Of a stretch of DNA of 53,544 nucleotides, positions 1 to 6,856 are shown in pieces; position 1 is the stretch's first letter; each line of letters opens with the position of its first letter. Below the pieces are notes generated by a model, which saw only the letters and a list, made by a program, of their open reading frames with translations, ran no database searches and was not told where the DNA came from. The stretch is from Pseudomonas fluorescens (lineage in GTDB: Bacteria > Pseudomonadota > Gammaproteobacteria > Pseudomonadales > Pseudomonadaceae), in contig NZ_VCNJ01000080.1 of assembly GCF_005938625.1 (NCBI RefSeq), positions 1 through 53,544 on the forward strand, given 5' to 3'. Position numbers and translations under genes: made by a program.

Positions 1-150
1 CCGCACGCAGGAGCAAGCCTTTTTGGTTACTTTTTCGGCGCCTGGAAAAAGTGACCCGCTGTAAGAGCGGAACCGCCAGCCGCAGCATCCGAAGAACCGA
101 ATATACACCCAACCCCCAAGAGCATGGTCGGCCCAAAGGCCGCCAAGCCC

Positions 151-183
151 AAACACAAACACAAACACAAACACAAACACAAA
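151..183. repeat. AAACAC hexanucleotide microsatellite
   Basis: Five and a half perfect tandem copies of AAACAC lie in the spacer just downstream of the DUF1652 gene. On the opposite strand a shadow ORF reads through it as alternating Leu-Cys, which is not a credible protein. The flanking bases 1-150 (a stretch resembling GGTTACTTTTTCGG, then GC-rich sequence) hold no gene I can support; similar tracts recur in pseudomonad genomes, as far as I recall. Length may vary by slippage, since the array is perfect. Confidence 0.85.
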
Positions 184-186
184 GCC

Positions 187-444
187 CTAAGCCAAATCCG
201 GATCCCGAGAAGAACGCAAAGAATTGCTCTCAAGCTCATACCGCAACTCTTCAACCAACGCCTCAACCGACTCAGGCGTACGCAACGCATCAAGCTTCAA
301 CCCACTGATCACCAGATCAACCTGACCCGACACCGGGTGATAAAGCTTCACGGTCAGCGAATGATCACCATCCACCAGACACTCACACGCCAGCGGCGAA
401 AAACTGCGCTCCAGCTGCGCGCGCAACTGCGCAAGATTCATCAT
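187..444 (-). CDS. DUF1652 domain-containing protein
   Basis: An 85-residue cytosolic protein of the DUF1652 type, a small family restricted mainly to Pseudomonas with no known function. The N-terminus MMNLAQLRAQLE and the Cys-containing stretch that follows, then the acidic C-terminal helix (EALVEELRYELE), fit my memory of the family. The start was placed at the first of two consecutive ATG codons (444 or 441) because AAAGGAAC sits 7-8 bases upstream; the open frame extends 14 codons further but without a ribosome binding site. It has no signal peptide or membrane segment. The nearest upstream gene (the PAS-LuxR regulator) is on the same strand about 135 bp away. The family call is firm; the role is unknown. 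Confidence 0.8.
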   Translation of the reverse strand: MMNLAQLRAQLERSFSPLACECLVDGDHSLTVKLYHPVSGQVDLVISGLKLDALRTPESVEALVEELRYELESNSLRSSRDPDLA

Positions 445-581
445 TGCGGTTGTTCCTTTAGCCACTTCGAAGGGACGCGACCACAAACCTCAAAAGGCTT
501 GCACCGCACCCCACCAGACTAAGAACAGCCGCCGCCCGCCAACACCTCAAATTGCACCAGACCCACTAGTGCATTTGCACC

Positions 582-2078
582 CTATCGCTGACCCTTGCCA
601 ACCGATTCCCCAGAAAACAACCCACGCTCCCGCGCCCAGACAATCGCCTCACTGCGACTGTGCACATCCAGCTTGGAATACACCGTGGCCACATGGTTAC
701 GCACCGTGTTCGGTGCCAGTTTCAGCCGCGCCGCGATCTCTTTGTCCGCCAGCCCTTCACAGATCAATCCCAGTACATCACGTTCCCGCGCCGTCAGATC
801 GGTAAACGAAACGCTAGGCAGTTGCGGCGAATTGACCTTCTTCACATTGGCCAGTTTTTCGATCAGCGTCCGACTGAACCACGAAGCATCTTTCATCACT
901 TCCTCAATCGCCGCCACCAGCTCAAGCTCGGTGCGTTTGCGCTCGGTGATGTCCATCAACACCAGCAAATAACACGGTGTGTCCTGAATATTCACGGTAT
1001 CGGCGGACAGCGCACATTCGAGCAGATCCGCATCCTTCCTGCGCACCCGCACATCCACCCGATCGACTCGCCCGTTTTTCGCCAACGCAGCCAGCAACCG
1101 CGTGCGCGCACCGCTGTCATCAATGAAATCCAGCTGTGTCACGGTTTTGCCGAGCACGTCTTCGCTGTCATAGGCCAGGGTTTCGAGGAACGCCTGATTG
1201 ACGTCAATCACCTGCTGCTCGTCGGCACTGCAGATCAGGATCGGCACCGGCGTCAGGCGAAACGCCTTGGCAAAACGCTCCTCGCTCTGGCGCAGCGCCA
1301 CCTCGGCCTTGTGGCGCAACTCCATGTCGACAAAGGAAAACAGCATGCAATCCTCATCGTTGAGCGTCAGCGGCTGCCCGGCAACAATCACTTGCTTGCT
1401 GCTGCCATCGGGCAGGCGCAGCTCGGCCTGCATCTGCGGAATGGTCGCGACGTCGCGCAGACGCTGAATCGCCAGATCTTTTTTCTCGGCCTGCTCAAAG
1501 ATGTCGATCTCATAGGCCGAAGTGCCAATCACCTGCTCGCGGGTATAGCCGGTCATCTCCAGAAAACCGGGATTGACCTTGATGTAGCGCAGATCGCTGA
1601 GACGGCAGATCACCGCTGGCGCAGGGTTGGCGTTAAACGTCCTTTCGAAACGCTGCTCGGCGTTGGCCCAGTCAGTGACGTCGCTCATGATCAGCACCAG
1701 CGACTCCGGCTGCCCCTCGCGATCCGTGAGAATCATGCTGCGCACGCTGTGCACCCAGATGCGCTCCGGATCGTCGGTGGGCGATACTTCAATCAGCACG
1801 TCATTGAAACTCTCACAGCGCGCTACGCGGCTGATGGGGTAGTTTTCAGCGGTGATCGAGTGATTGTTGCGATAGCGCAGGTTGAACTTTTTGGCGTATT
1901 CGTCGGCATTGTGGCCCAGATCGGTAATGCGCTTGACACCGTGCATGGCCAGCGCGGCTTCGTTGGCCCAGAGAATGCTCTGATCCAGCTCCAGCAGAAT
2001 CACCCCGTCGGACAGCCCGGCGATGATCTGCTGCAACTGGCGGCGGTTGGTTTCGGTGGTCAGGACTTCCTGGCTCAT
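582..2078 (-). CDS. triple-PAS LuxR-family transcriptional regulator
   Basis: A 498-residue soluble protein with three PAS modules (roughly residues 10-130, 140-260 and 265-385) followed by a GerE/LuxR helix-turn-helix at about 425-485 (LTARERDVLGLICEGL, then NTVRNHVATVYSKLDV). There is no receiver domain, no kinase domain and no membrane segment. It should therefore sense a cytosolic signal or cofactor directly through PAS and bind DNA itself. The module boundaries are estimated from repeated SEERF/AEQRF-like starts and from DVTD/DITERK PAC ends. The start ATG at 2078 follows ATCC-AATGAG context with an imperfect GGAGATCC site. It is divergent from the 63-residue gene at 2275, so the 196-bp spacer must carry both promoters. 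Targets and ligand cannot be read from the sequence. Confidence 0.88.
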   Translation of the reverse strand: MSQEVLTTETNRRQLQQIIAGLSDGVILLELDQSILWANEAALAMHGVKRITDLGHNADEYAKKFNLRYRNNHSITAENYPISRVARCESFNDVLIEVSPTDDPERIWVHSVRSMILTDREGQPESLVLIMSDVTDWANAEQRFERTFNANPAPAVICRLSDLRYIKVNPGFLEMTGYTREQVIGTSAYEIDIFEQAEKKDLAIQRLRDVATIPQMQAELRLPDGSSKQVIVAGQPLTLNDEDCMLFSFVDMELRHKAEVALRQSEERFAKAFRLTPVPILICSADEQQVIDVNQAFLETLAYDSEDVLGKTVTQLDFIDDSGARTRLLAALAKNGRVDRVDVRVRRKDADLLECALSADTVNIQDTPCYLLVLMDITERKRTELELVAAIEEVMKDASWFSRTLIEKLANVKKVNSPQLPSVSFTDLTARERDVLGLICEGLADKEIAARLKLAPNTVRNHVATVYSKLDVHSRSEAIVWARERGLFSGESVGKGQR

Positions 2079-2274
2079 TGGATCTCCACAAGTGATACGC
2101 CCATGTGAAGATTACGACCGCAGCGGCCCGTGATCGTGCCGACCAAGTCCAAACCTGCGCAGTGCCTGCACAGCACGTATGCATTCGCGCGCCACGGCTT
2201 TGTCGACTAAGGTTAAACCCTCATCGGATTGAGCCCCTGCCAGCTTCACCGGGCTTTTGATCAAGGAGAGACTG

Positions 2275-2466
2275 ATGACGTCGCGTCGCAACATTGAACA
2301 GACCTACCGCGCCTGGTCCAGCCCGATTCTGCTGGAGCTGAAAAAGCGCGCACACCAAATGGCGCCGATCGAGCGTCAGGCGCTTGAGAACATTCTGCTG
2401 GAAAGAAGATTGCTGGACATGGGCAATCCAGACGGCATCGAACGTCGCCGAAATAGCGCTGACTGA
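2275..2466 (+). CDS. small conserved hypothetical protein
   Basis: A 63-residue basic, helical, cytosolic protein of unknown function. ATG 2275 is preceded by AAGGAGAG at a good distance, which decides the start over an in-frame TTG at 2257. The sequence is dominated by predicted amphipathic helices (SPILLELKKRAHQM, RQALENILLERRLLDM) and ends in an RRRNSAD tail. It has no cysteines and no signal peptide. It is divergent from the PAS-LuxR regulator and might be under its control; that is inference from position only. A REP pair follows immediately downstream. Confidence 0.65.
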   Translation: MTSRRNIEQTYRAWSSPILLELKKRAHQMAPIERQALENILLERRLLDMGNPDGIERRRNSAD

Positions 2467-2469
2467 CAA

Positions 2470-2566
2470 TTCGCGATCGCGGGCAGGCTCGCTCCCACAG
2501 GGTTTGCGGCCGATCACAAAATGTGTGTTCACCCTCAATCATTGTGGGCGCGAGCCTGCTCGCGAA
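2470..2566. repeat. REP pair (GTGGGAGCGAGC type)
   Basis: Two inverted, diverged copies of the palindromic repeat GTGGGAGCGAGCTTGCTCGC separated by about 40 bp, between the 63-residue gene and the NUDIX gene. This is the arrangement called a REPIN in P. fluorescens. It could end transcription of the rightward gene. Confidence 0.75.
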
Positions 2567-2653
2567 GAGGCCAGTACAGACACCGTCATAACGTGGGCCG
2601 CGATTGCCAATTTCACCCCGGCGGCCCGATGAACCTGGTTTTTTCGCCGGTTC

Positions 2654-3100
2654 TCAAACCAGCAATCCGGCATTCTTCAGTAGATCGGACAAGCCTTTGG
2701 GCACCAACGGCGCCTGCTCGCTGAAGCTTGAGATGGCATGCCAGCGCGCGATGAAGGGAGCTCCGTTGCTTTCATGACCCTCGATCTGCGAGTGCGCGTA
2801 AACGCCCCGGTCGACAAACGTCGCGTCATACACCTGAACGATTTCATGACCCGGTTTGCCGTTGTAGACGAAGAGGCTTTCGAGTGTGCCGAGCAGGCGC
2901 ACGTCAGTCATGGACAGGCCTGACTCCTCCTGCACTTCGCGCACGATCGCTTCGGCGCTGGTCTCGCCAAATTCAATACCGCCGCCAATAGGCCGAAAGC
3001 AGGTTTGCTGGCTGACCGGGTCACGAAACTCGTTGACCAGAATTTTGCCATTGTGATGAAAAACGCAAAGTGCGAGGGCACGGATCCGCTGTTCGGCCAT
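2654..3100 (-). CDS. NUDIX hydrolase
   Basis: A 148-residue NUDIX-fold pyrophosphatase. The Nudix box GX5EX7REUXEEXGU is complete: GGIEFGE, seven residues, then REVQEESGL. These glutamates bind the metal needed to cleave a nucleoside-diphosphate-X type substrate; the actual substrate cannot be inferred. ATG 3100 (MAEQRIRAL) was preferred because the conserved strand begins right after it; an upstream in-frame ATG at 3136 would add 12 residues and neither has a strong ribosome binding site. No membrane or export signal is present. It lies downstream of the 27-residue membrane peptide gene on the same strand, with about 87 bp between them. Confidence 0.85.
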   Translation of the reverse strand: MAEQRIRALALCVFHHNGKILVNEFRDPVSQQTCFRPIGGGIEFGETSAEAIVREVQEESGLSMTDVRLLGTLESLFVYNGKPGHEIVQVYDATFVDRGVYAHSQIEGHESNGAPFIARWHAISSFSEQAPLVPKGLSDLLKNAGLLV

Positions 3101-3187
3101 GGGTGACGTCCATTTCGAGGTTTGAAGGCGCGGCATTTAAACACGATTCGCGCGCAACACCCCCCGACATCATCCGGTGGCCGGATC

Positions 3188-3271
3188 TCAGACCGGAGAA
3201 ATCGTCGCGAGCAAGCCAATCAGAATGGTCAGTGTCAGAAAGCCACCCAGGAAAATCGCCATTTTGTTCAT
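3188..3271 (-). CDS. 27-residue single-pass membrane peptide
   Basis: A very short ORF beginning MNKMAIFLGG and ending ATISPV, made almost entirely of one hydrophobic transmembrane helix (about residues 5-24) with a positively charged N-terminus. A near-perfect ribosome binding site, GAGGAGAG, lies 4 bases before the ATG, which is strong evidence that it is translated. The topology would leave the N-terminus in the cytoplasm. Function is unknown; membrane peptides of this size often tune transporters or kinases, but nothing here identifies a partner. It precedes the NUDIX gene on the same strand. Confidence 0.65.
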   Translation of the reverse strand: MNKMAIFLGGFLTLTILIGLLATISPV

Positions 3272-3407
3272 GTTGCTCTCCTCAATGCCGGGTTTGCGGT
3301 GCACTGAACGCTTCGGAATGAAGAACTGTCGAGAGTGACCGCACTGCCGGGGCATTTTGAGCGTTCAGCTGCGCCGGTAACAGCGTCAGATAAGACGAAA
3401 AAATACG

Positions 3408-3427
3408 GATCAGATGCGCATCTGATC
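3408..3427. promoter_or_regulatory. 20-bp perfect palindrome, candidate operator
   Basis: GATCAGATGCGCATCTGATC is a perfect 20-bp palindrome in the divergent spacer between the 27-residue membrane peptide (-) and the NTF2-like gene (+). It has no T tract, so it does not look like a terminator. A site for a dimeric regulator is plausible; the protein is not identifiable. Confidence 0.45.
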
Positions 3428-3537
3428 TGCACTGGCCATGGGCCGACATTCAGGTCGACACACAAGGGTTTCCTTTCACTGTGATTGATCTAGAGTCATG
3501 GCGGTCGCCACAAGACCAACAACATCGCGGAGTGCAC

Positions 3538-3969
3538 ATGACTGACCTGAACCTGCAAGCCAACGTCGCCGAATCCCTGAAGCAATGGCACGAAATGATC
3601 CGCACGGGCAACTTGAGCGGGCTGCCCTCATTGCTTGGTCCGCAAGCCGTGTTCCGCTCGCCGATGGCGCACACGCCTTACCCGGGTGCGCCGGTAGTGT
3701 CGATGATCCTCAATACCGTGTTTGAGGTATTTGAAGACTTCACCTACCACCGCGAACTGGCGACTGCCGATGGCTTGAATGTGATTCTGGAGTTCAGCGC
3801 CAAGGTGGGTTCGAAGGAGCTGAAAGGCATCGATATGATTCGCTTTGACGAGAGCGGCAAGATTGTCGAGTTCGAGGTGATGGTGCGGCCACTCAGCGGT
3901 CTGCAAGCCTTGGGCGAAGAGATGGGCCGGCGCCTCGGCGCTTATCTGACATCAGCCAAATCCCTGTAG
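3538..3969 (+). CDS. SnoaL/NTF2-like protein
   Basis: A 143-residue cytosolic protein of the nuclear-transport-factor-2/SnoaL-like cone fold. Family features are the N-terminal helix (ESLKQWHEMI), the pocket-forming stretch around VFRSPMAHTPYPG, and the C-terminal strand pattern GIDMIRFDESGKIVEFEVMVRP. Such proteins bind small hydrophobic molecules and sometimes act as isomerases or cyclases; nothing shows which applies here. The start ATG 3538 has CGGAGTG upstream; the open frame extends 19 codons further without a ribosome site. A REP hairpin overlaps its stop codon. Confidence 0.8.
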   Translation: MTDLNLQANVAESLKQWHEMIRTGNLSGLPSLLGPQAVFRSPMAHTPYPGAPVVSMILNTVFEVFEDFTYHRELATADGLNVILEFSAKVGSKELKGIDMIRFDESGKIVEFEVMVRPLSGLQALGEEMGRRLGAYLTSAKSL

Positions 3970-4063
3970 GAGCTGCCGCAGGCTGCGATCTGTTGATCTT
4001 GATCCTTCAAAAGCAAGATCAAGATCAAAAGATCGCAGCCTCGTTTCACTCGACAGCTCCTAC
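3966..4063. repeat. REP hairpin (GTAGGAGCTGCC type)
   Basis: An inverted pair of the repeat GTAGGAGCTGCCGAAGGCTG, with GATCTTTTGATCTT-like inner arms. It begins inside the last codons of the NTF2-like gene and lies between that gene and the mqo terminator. Confidence 0.8.
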
Positions 4064-4079
4064 AAAACTGTCTGCCACA

Positions 4080-4116
4080 AAAAAGCCCACTGACCGTCGC
4101 CGGTTCAGTGGGCTTT
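4080..4116 (-). terminator. rho-independent terminator of mqo
   Basis: Reading leftward after the mqo stop, AAAGCCCACTGA pairs with TCAGTGGGCTTT around a short GC-rich loop and ends in a run of T residues. This is a classic intrinsic terminator 18 bp past the stop codon. Confidence 0.85.
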
Positions 4117-4133
4117 GTGTGTCAGGCGTCTGG

Positions 4134-5780
4134 TTACAGCGCCATGTCACGTGCCGCGTTTTCTTTCGGAGCTTCAGCTTTTTCAGCGGCAGGTGCAGCC
4201 GGAGCAGCAGCCTGACCGATCACTGGAGGTGTCGGCAGTTCGAGGATCTTGGCGGTGTACGCCCACTCTGCAGCCACTTTGGCTGGATCGCTGTTCAACT
4301 GAGTGCCGTAGCTTGGAACGATCTGGTGCAGCTTGGTTTGCCACTCAGGCGTTGCGACTTTGTCTTTGAAGACTTTCTGCAGCACGCTCAGCATGATCGG
4401 GGCAGCGGTCGACGCGCCTGGCGATGCGCCCAGCAGGCCGGCAATGGAGCCATCTTGTGCAGCAACGATCTCGGTGCCCAGTTTCAGCACGCCGCCAGCG
4501 GCTTCATCACGCTTGATGATTTGCACGCGTTGGCCGGCTTGCCACAGGCGCCAGTCTTCGGCTTTGGCGTTCGGGAAGTATTCCTTCAGCGCGTTCATGC
4601 GGTCTTCATCCGACAGCATCAGTTGGCCAGCCAGGTACTCGACCAGCGGGTATTCCTTGATGCCGACCTTGGTCATAGGCCAGATGTTGTGGGTGGTGGT
4701 GCTGGTCAGCAGGTCCAGGTACGAGCCTTCTTTCAGGAACTTGGTGCTGAAGGTCGCGAATGGGCCAAACAGAATGACGCGCTTGCCGTCCAGGACACGG
4801 GTGTCCAGGTGCGGAACGGACATCGGTGGTGCGCCAACCGACGCTTTACCGTAGGCCTTGGCCAGGTGCTGTTCAGCGATGGCCGGGTTATCGGTCACCA
4901 GGAACGAGCCGCCTACCGGGAAGCCAGCGTATTCCTTGGCTTCAGGAATGCCCGACTTCTGCAGCAGGTGCAGTGCACCGCCGCCCGCGCCGATGAACAC
5001 AAACTTGGCGTCGGTTTCGGTTTTAGTGCCGTCTTTCAGGTTTTTGTAGCTGACGCGCCAAGTGCCATCGGCATTCTTGGTGATGTCCTGCACTTCGCTC
5101 GACAGTTTCAGATCGAAGTTAGGCTTGGTCTGCAGGTGGGCAGCGAACTGGCGGGTGATTTCGCCGAAGTTCATGTCGGTACCCAGCGGGCTCCAGGTGG
5201 CCGCGATTTTCTGGTTCGGGTCACGCCCTTCCATCATCAGCGGGACCCACTTCTTGATCACAGCCGGGTCTTCAGAGTACTGCATGCCGGCGAACAGCGG
5301 GCTCGCTTGCAGGGCTTCGTAGCGCTTTTTCAGGAACTTGATGTTGTCATCGCCCCACACGAAGCTCATGTGCGGAGTGGTGTTGATGAACGAGCGAGGG
5401 TTCTTCAGAACGCCTTGCTGAACCTGCCAGGCCCAGAACTGACGGGAGACCTGGAACGCTTCGTTGATCTCGACGGCTTTCGGGATCGTCACGTTGCCTT
5501 TGTCGTCTTCCGGGGTGTAGTTCAGCTCAGCGAGCGCCGAGTGACCGGTACCGGCGTTGTTCCAGCCGTTGGAGCTTTCGAGGGCGACGCCGTCAAGGCG
5601 CTCGACCATTTCCATCGACCAGCTTGGCTCCAGCTCATTGATCCACACACCGAGGGTGGTGCTCATGATGCCGCCGCCGATCAGCAGAACGTCGACTTTC
5701 TTTGCTTCGTCAGCATTGGCGGATGTCATCCCCATCGCCAAAGCCAGACCCAGCAGGGCTGTGTTCACTTTTTTAAACAT
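4134..5780 (-). CDS. mqo: malate:quinone oxidoreductase
   Basis: A 548-residue FAD enzyme that oxidises malate to oxaloacetate and passes electrons to the quinone pool, serving the TCA cycle at the membrane. The dinucleotide-binding start is LIGGGIMSTTLG (about residues 34-45). The family blocks SSNGWNNAGTGHSA, GRDPNQK, FIGAGGGALHLLQ, GPFATFSTKFLK and LLGASPGASTAAP are all present. A hydrophobic signal-like segment occupies residues 1-24, and an Ala/Pro/Glu-rich tail ends in RDMAL, resembling the long E. coli-type Mqo. ATG 5780 was chosen, with AGGTG ten bases upstream; an in-frame GTG at 5789 is the alternative. It is monocistronic with a strong terminator. The leftward promoter must lie in the 470-bp spacer beyond 5781. 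Confidence 0.96.
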   Translation of the reverse strand: MFKKVNTALLGLALAMGMTSANADEAKKVDVLLIGGGIMSTTLGVWINELEPSWSMEMVERLDGVALESSNGWNNAGTGHSALAELNYTPEDDKGNVTIPKAVEINEAFQVSRQFWAWQVQQGVLKNPRSFINTTPHMSFVWGDDNIKFLKKRYEALQASPLFAGMQYSEDPAVIKKWVPLMMEGRDPNQKIAATWSPLGTDMNFGEITRQFAAHLQTKPNFDLKLSSEVQDITKNADGTWRVSYKNLKDGTKTETDAKFVFIGAGGGALHLLQKSGIPEAKEYAGFPVGGSFLVTDNPAIAEQHLAKAYGKASVGAPPMSVPHLDTRVLDGKRVILFGPFATFSTKFLKEGSYLDLLTSTTTHNIWPMTKVGIKEYPLVEYLAGQLMLSDEDRMNALKEYFPNAKAEDWRLWQAGQRVQIIKRDEAAGGVLKLGTEIVAAQDGSIAGLLGASPGASTAAPIMLSVLQKVFKDKVATPEWQTKLHQIVPSYGTQLNSDPAKVAAEWAYTAKILELPTPPVIGQAAAPAAPAAEKAEAPKENAARDMAL

Positions 5781-6250
5781 CTGTTGCACCTATGATAAAA
5801 CGCCTTCCGCCCGCCGCTGTTATCTGTATGCGATCCGCTTTGATGACGCTCAGGCTAGCGTCTGGGATTGCGGCACACTTCAATTTTGACGGGTGGGCAC
5901 ACAAGGCCGACATGCTGCATCGACCTCAGTTAATGTCCCTTCTGAACTGACTTCTTATCATTATTGGCTCAGCTACTTGAGCGACAGGGATTCCGTCGGC
6001 CCGCCCAAAGGCAAGCAAACTGAATAAGGTCAAACCAAGTTGGCGCGAAGAATATCACGTCAGGGCAAACCCGCGCGTCTGTTCCCGACTTGAGAGTCTT
6101 TTTCCGCTCTGGACGGTATCGGCCGATGAAGGCTGAACATGACCCCGACGATCAGCACTTTGAAGCAGTGCCTTATCTGAAGATTATCTGCTAGGTTGTA
6201 CGATGACTGATGAATCGGTCATCCCTCATAACAACAAGGAAATAACGTTC
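5781..6250. other. 470-bp spacer between mqo and NTF2-like gene
   Basis: No gene is supported here. It must hold the leftward mqo promoter and the rightward promoter of the gene at 6251. A 22-residue frame at 6126-6194 lacks a ribosome binding site and is not called. A near-perfect palindrome at 6203-6222 is listed separately. Confidence 0.7.
6203..6222. promoter_or_regulatory. near-perfect 20-bp palindrome, candidate operator
   Basis: ATGACTGATGAATCGGTCAT is an inverted repeat with one mismatched pair, centred about 38 bp before the start of the following gene. Its position suits an operator at or just after the promoter. The regulator is not known. Confidence 0.45.
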
Positions 6251-6682
6251 ATGACCAAGACCCGACTCCTGATCGGTTTTCTCTGTGCCTTCAACGGCTA
6301 CGCCATGGCCGCGTCTACCACCGCGGAAAAAGATGTCGCCCAAGCGGTAGACCATCTGACCCAAGCGATGCTGCACAAGGACATCGCCGAACTGAACGCG
6401 CTCACCGCACCCAACCTGACCTACGGCCATTCCAGTGGCAAGATTCAGGACAAGAAGGAATTCATCGCTGACATCGAAACCGGCAAAAGCGCTTTCAAGA
6501 CCCTCGAGATGCAGAAGCAGACCATCACCCTCTCAGGCGATACCGCGCTGGTGCGCCACCACTTTTCCGCGCAGGCGTTGAAAGGGACCGAGGTGGTGCC
6601 GACGGAGATCGAGAACTTTCAGATCTGGCAGAAGCAGGACGGCAAGTGGTTGTTGGTGGGGCGGCAGGCGTTCAAGTTTTGA
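6251..6682 (+). CDS. secreted DUF4440/NTF2-like protein
   Basis: A 143-residue protein with a cleavable signal peptide (MTKTRLLIGFLCAFNGYAMA) and an NTF2-like DUF4440 fold: KDIAELNALTAPNLTYGHSSG, a central GDTALVRHHF strand and the C-terminal pattern IWQKQDGKWLLVGRQAFKF. It should be periplasmic and may bind or turn over a small molecule; the function is not known. ATG 6251 is supported by AAGGAAAT upstream and by the signal peptide starting there; the frame opens at 6203 but those residues would bury the signal. It is monocistronic and followed by a REP pair. Confidence 0.82.
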   Translation: MTKTRLLIGFLCAFNGYAMAASTTAEKDVAQAVDHLTQAMLHKDIAELNALTAPNLTYGHSSGKIQDKKEFIADIETGKSAFKTLEMQKQTITLSGDTALVRHHFSAQALKGTEVVPTEIENFQIWQKQDGKWLLVGRQAFKF

Positions 6683-6725
6683 TTGTGTGAATTTATCCAG
6701 CATTAGTGTTGGTTGAACAGACCTC

Positions 6726-6816
6726 TTCGCGAGCAAGCTCGCTCCCACAGTGTTCGGTGGCGCAGCGAATATTGCATTTACACCACGAAACCTGTGGGAG
6801 CGAGCTTGCTCGCGAA
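6726..6816. repeat. REPIN (GTGGGAGCGAGC type)
   Basis: Two inverted copies of GTGGGAGCGAGCTTGCTCGC flank about 45 bp of unrelated sequence between the convergent NTF2-like gene and the chemoreceptor gene. It probably helps to end both transcripts. Confidence 0.85.
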
Positions 6817-6856
6817 AGCGGCAGCCCGGCCAGCACAAATACGACGGATTTCACCA

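Noticed and set aside
27..293. Leu-Cys repeat protein on the minus strand at the window start
   Set aside because: The frame is produced by the AAACAC microsatellite and overlaps the DUF1652 gene end; it is not a plausible protein.
660..2108. 482-residue plus-strand frame opposite the PAS-LuxR gene
   Set aside because: Antisense shadow in GC-rich DNA with His/Arg/Gln-rich low-complexity translation; the minus strand encodes clear PAS and helix-turn-helix domains.
3993..5795. 600-residue plus-strand frame opposite mqo
   Set aside because: It is the antisense shadow of mqo; the translation has no family features and no ribosome site, while the minus-strand product is a full malate:quinone oxidoreductase.
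6126..6194. 22-residue frame upstream of the NTF2-like gene
   Set aside because: No ribosome binding site and no sequence feature; likely chance.
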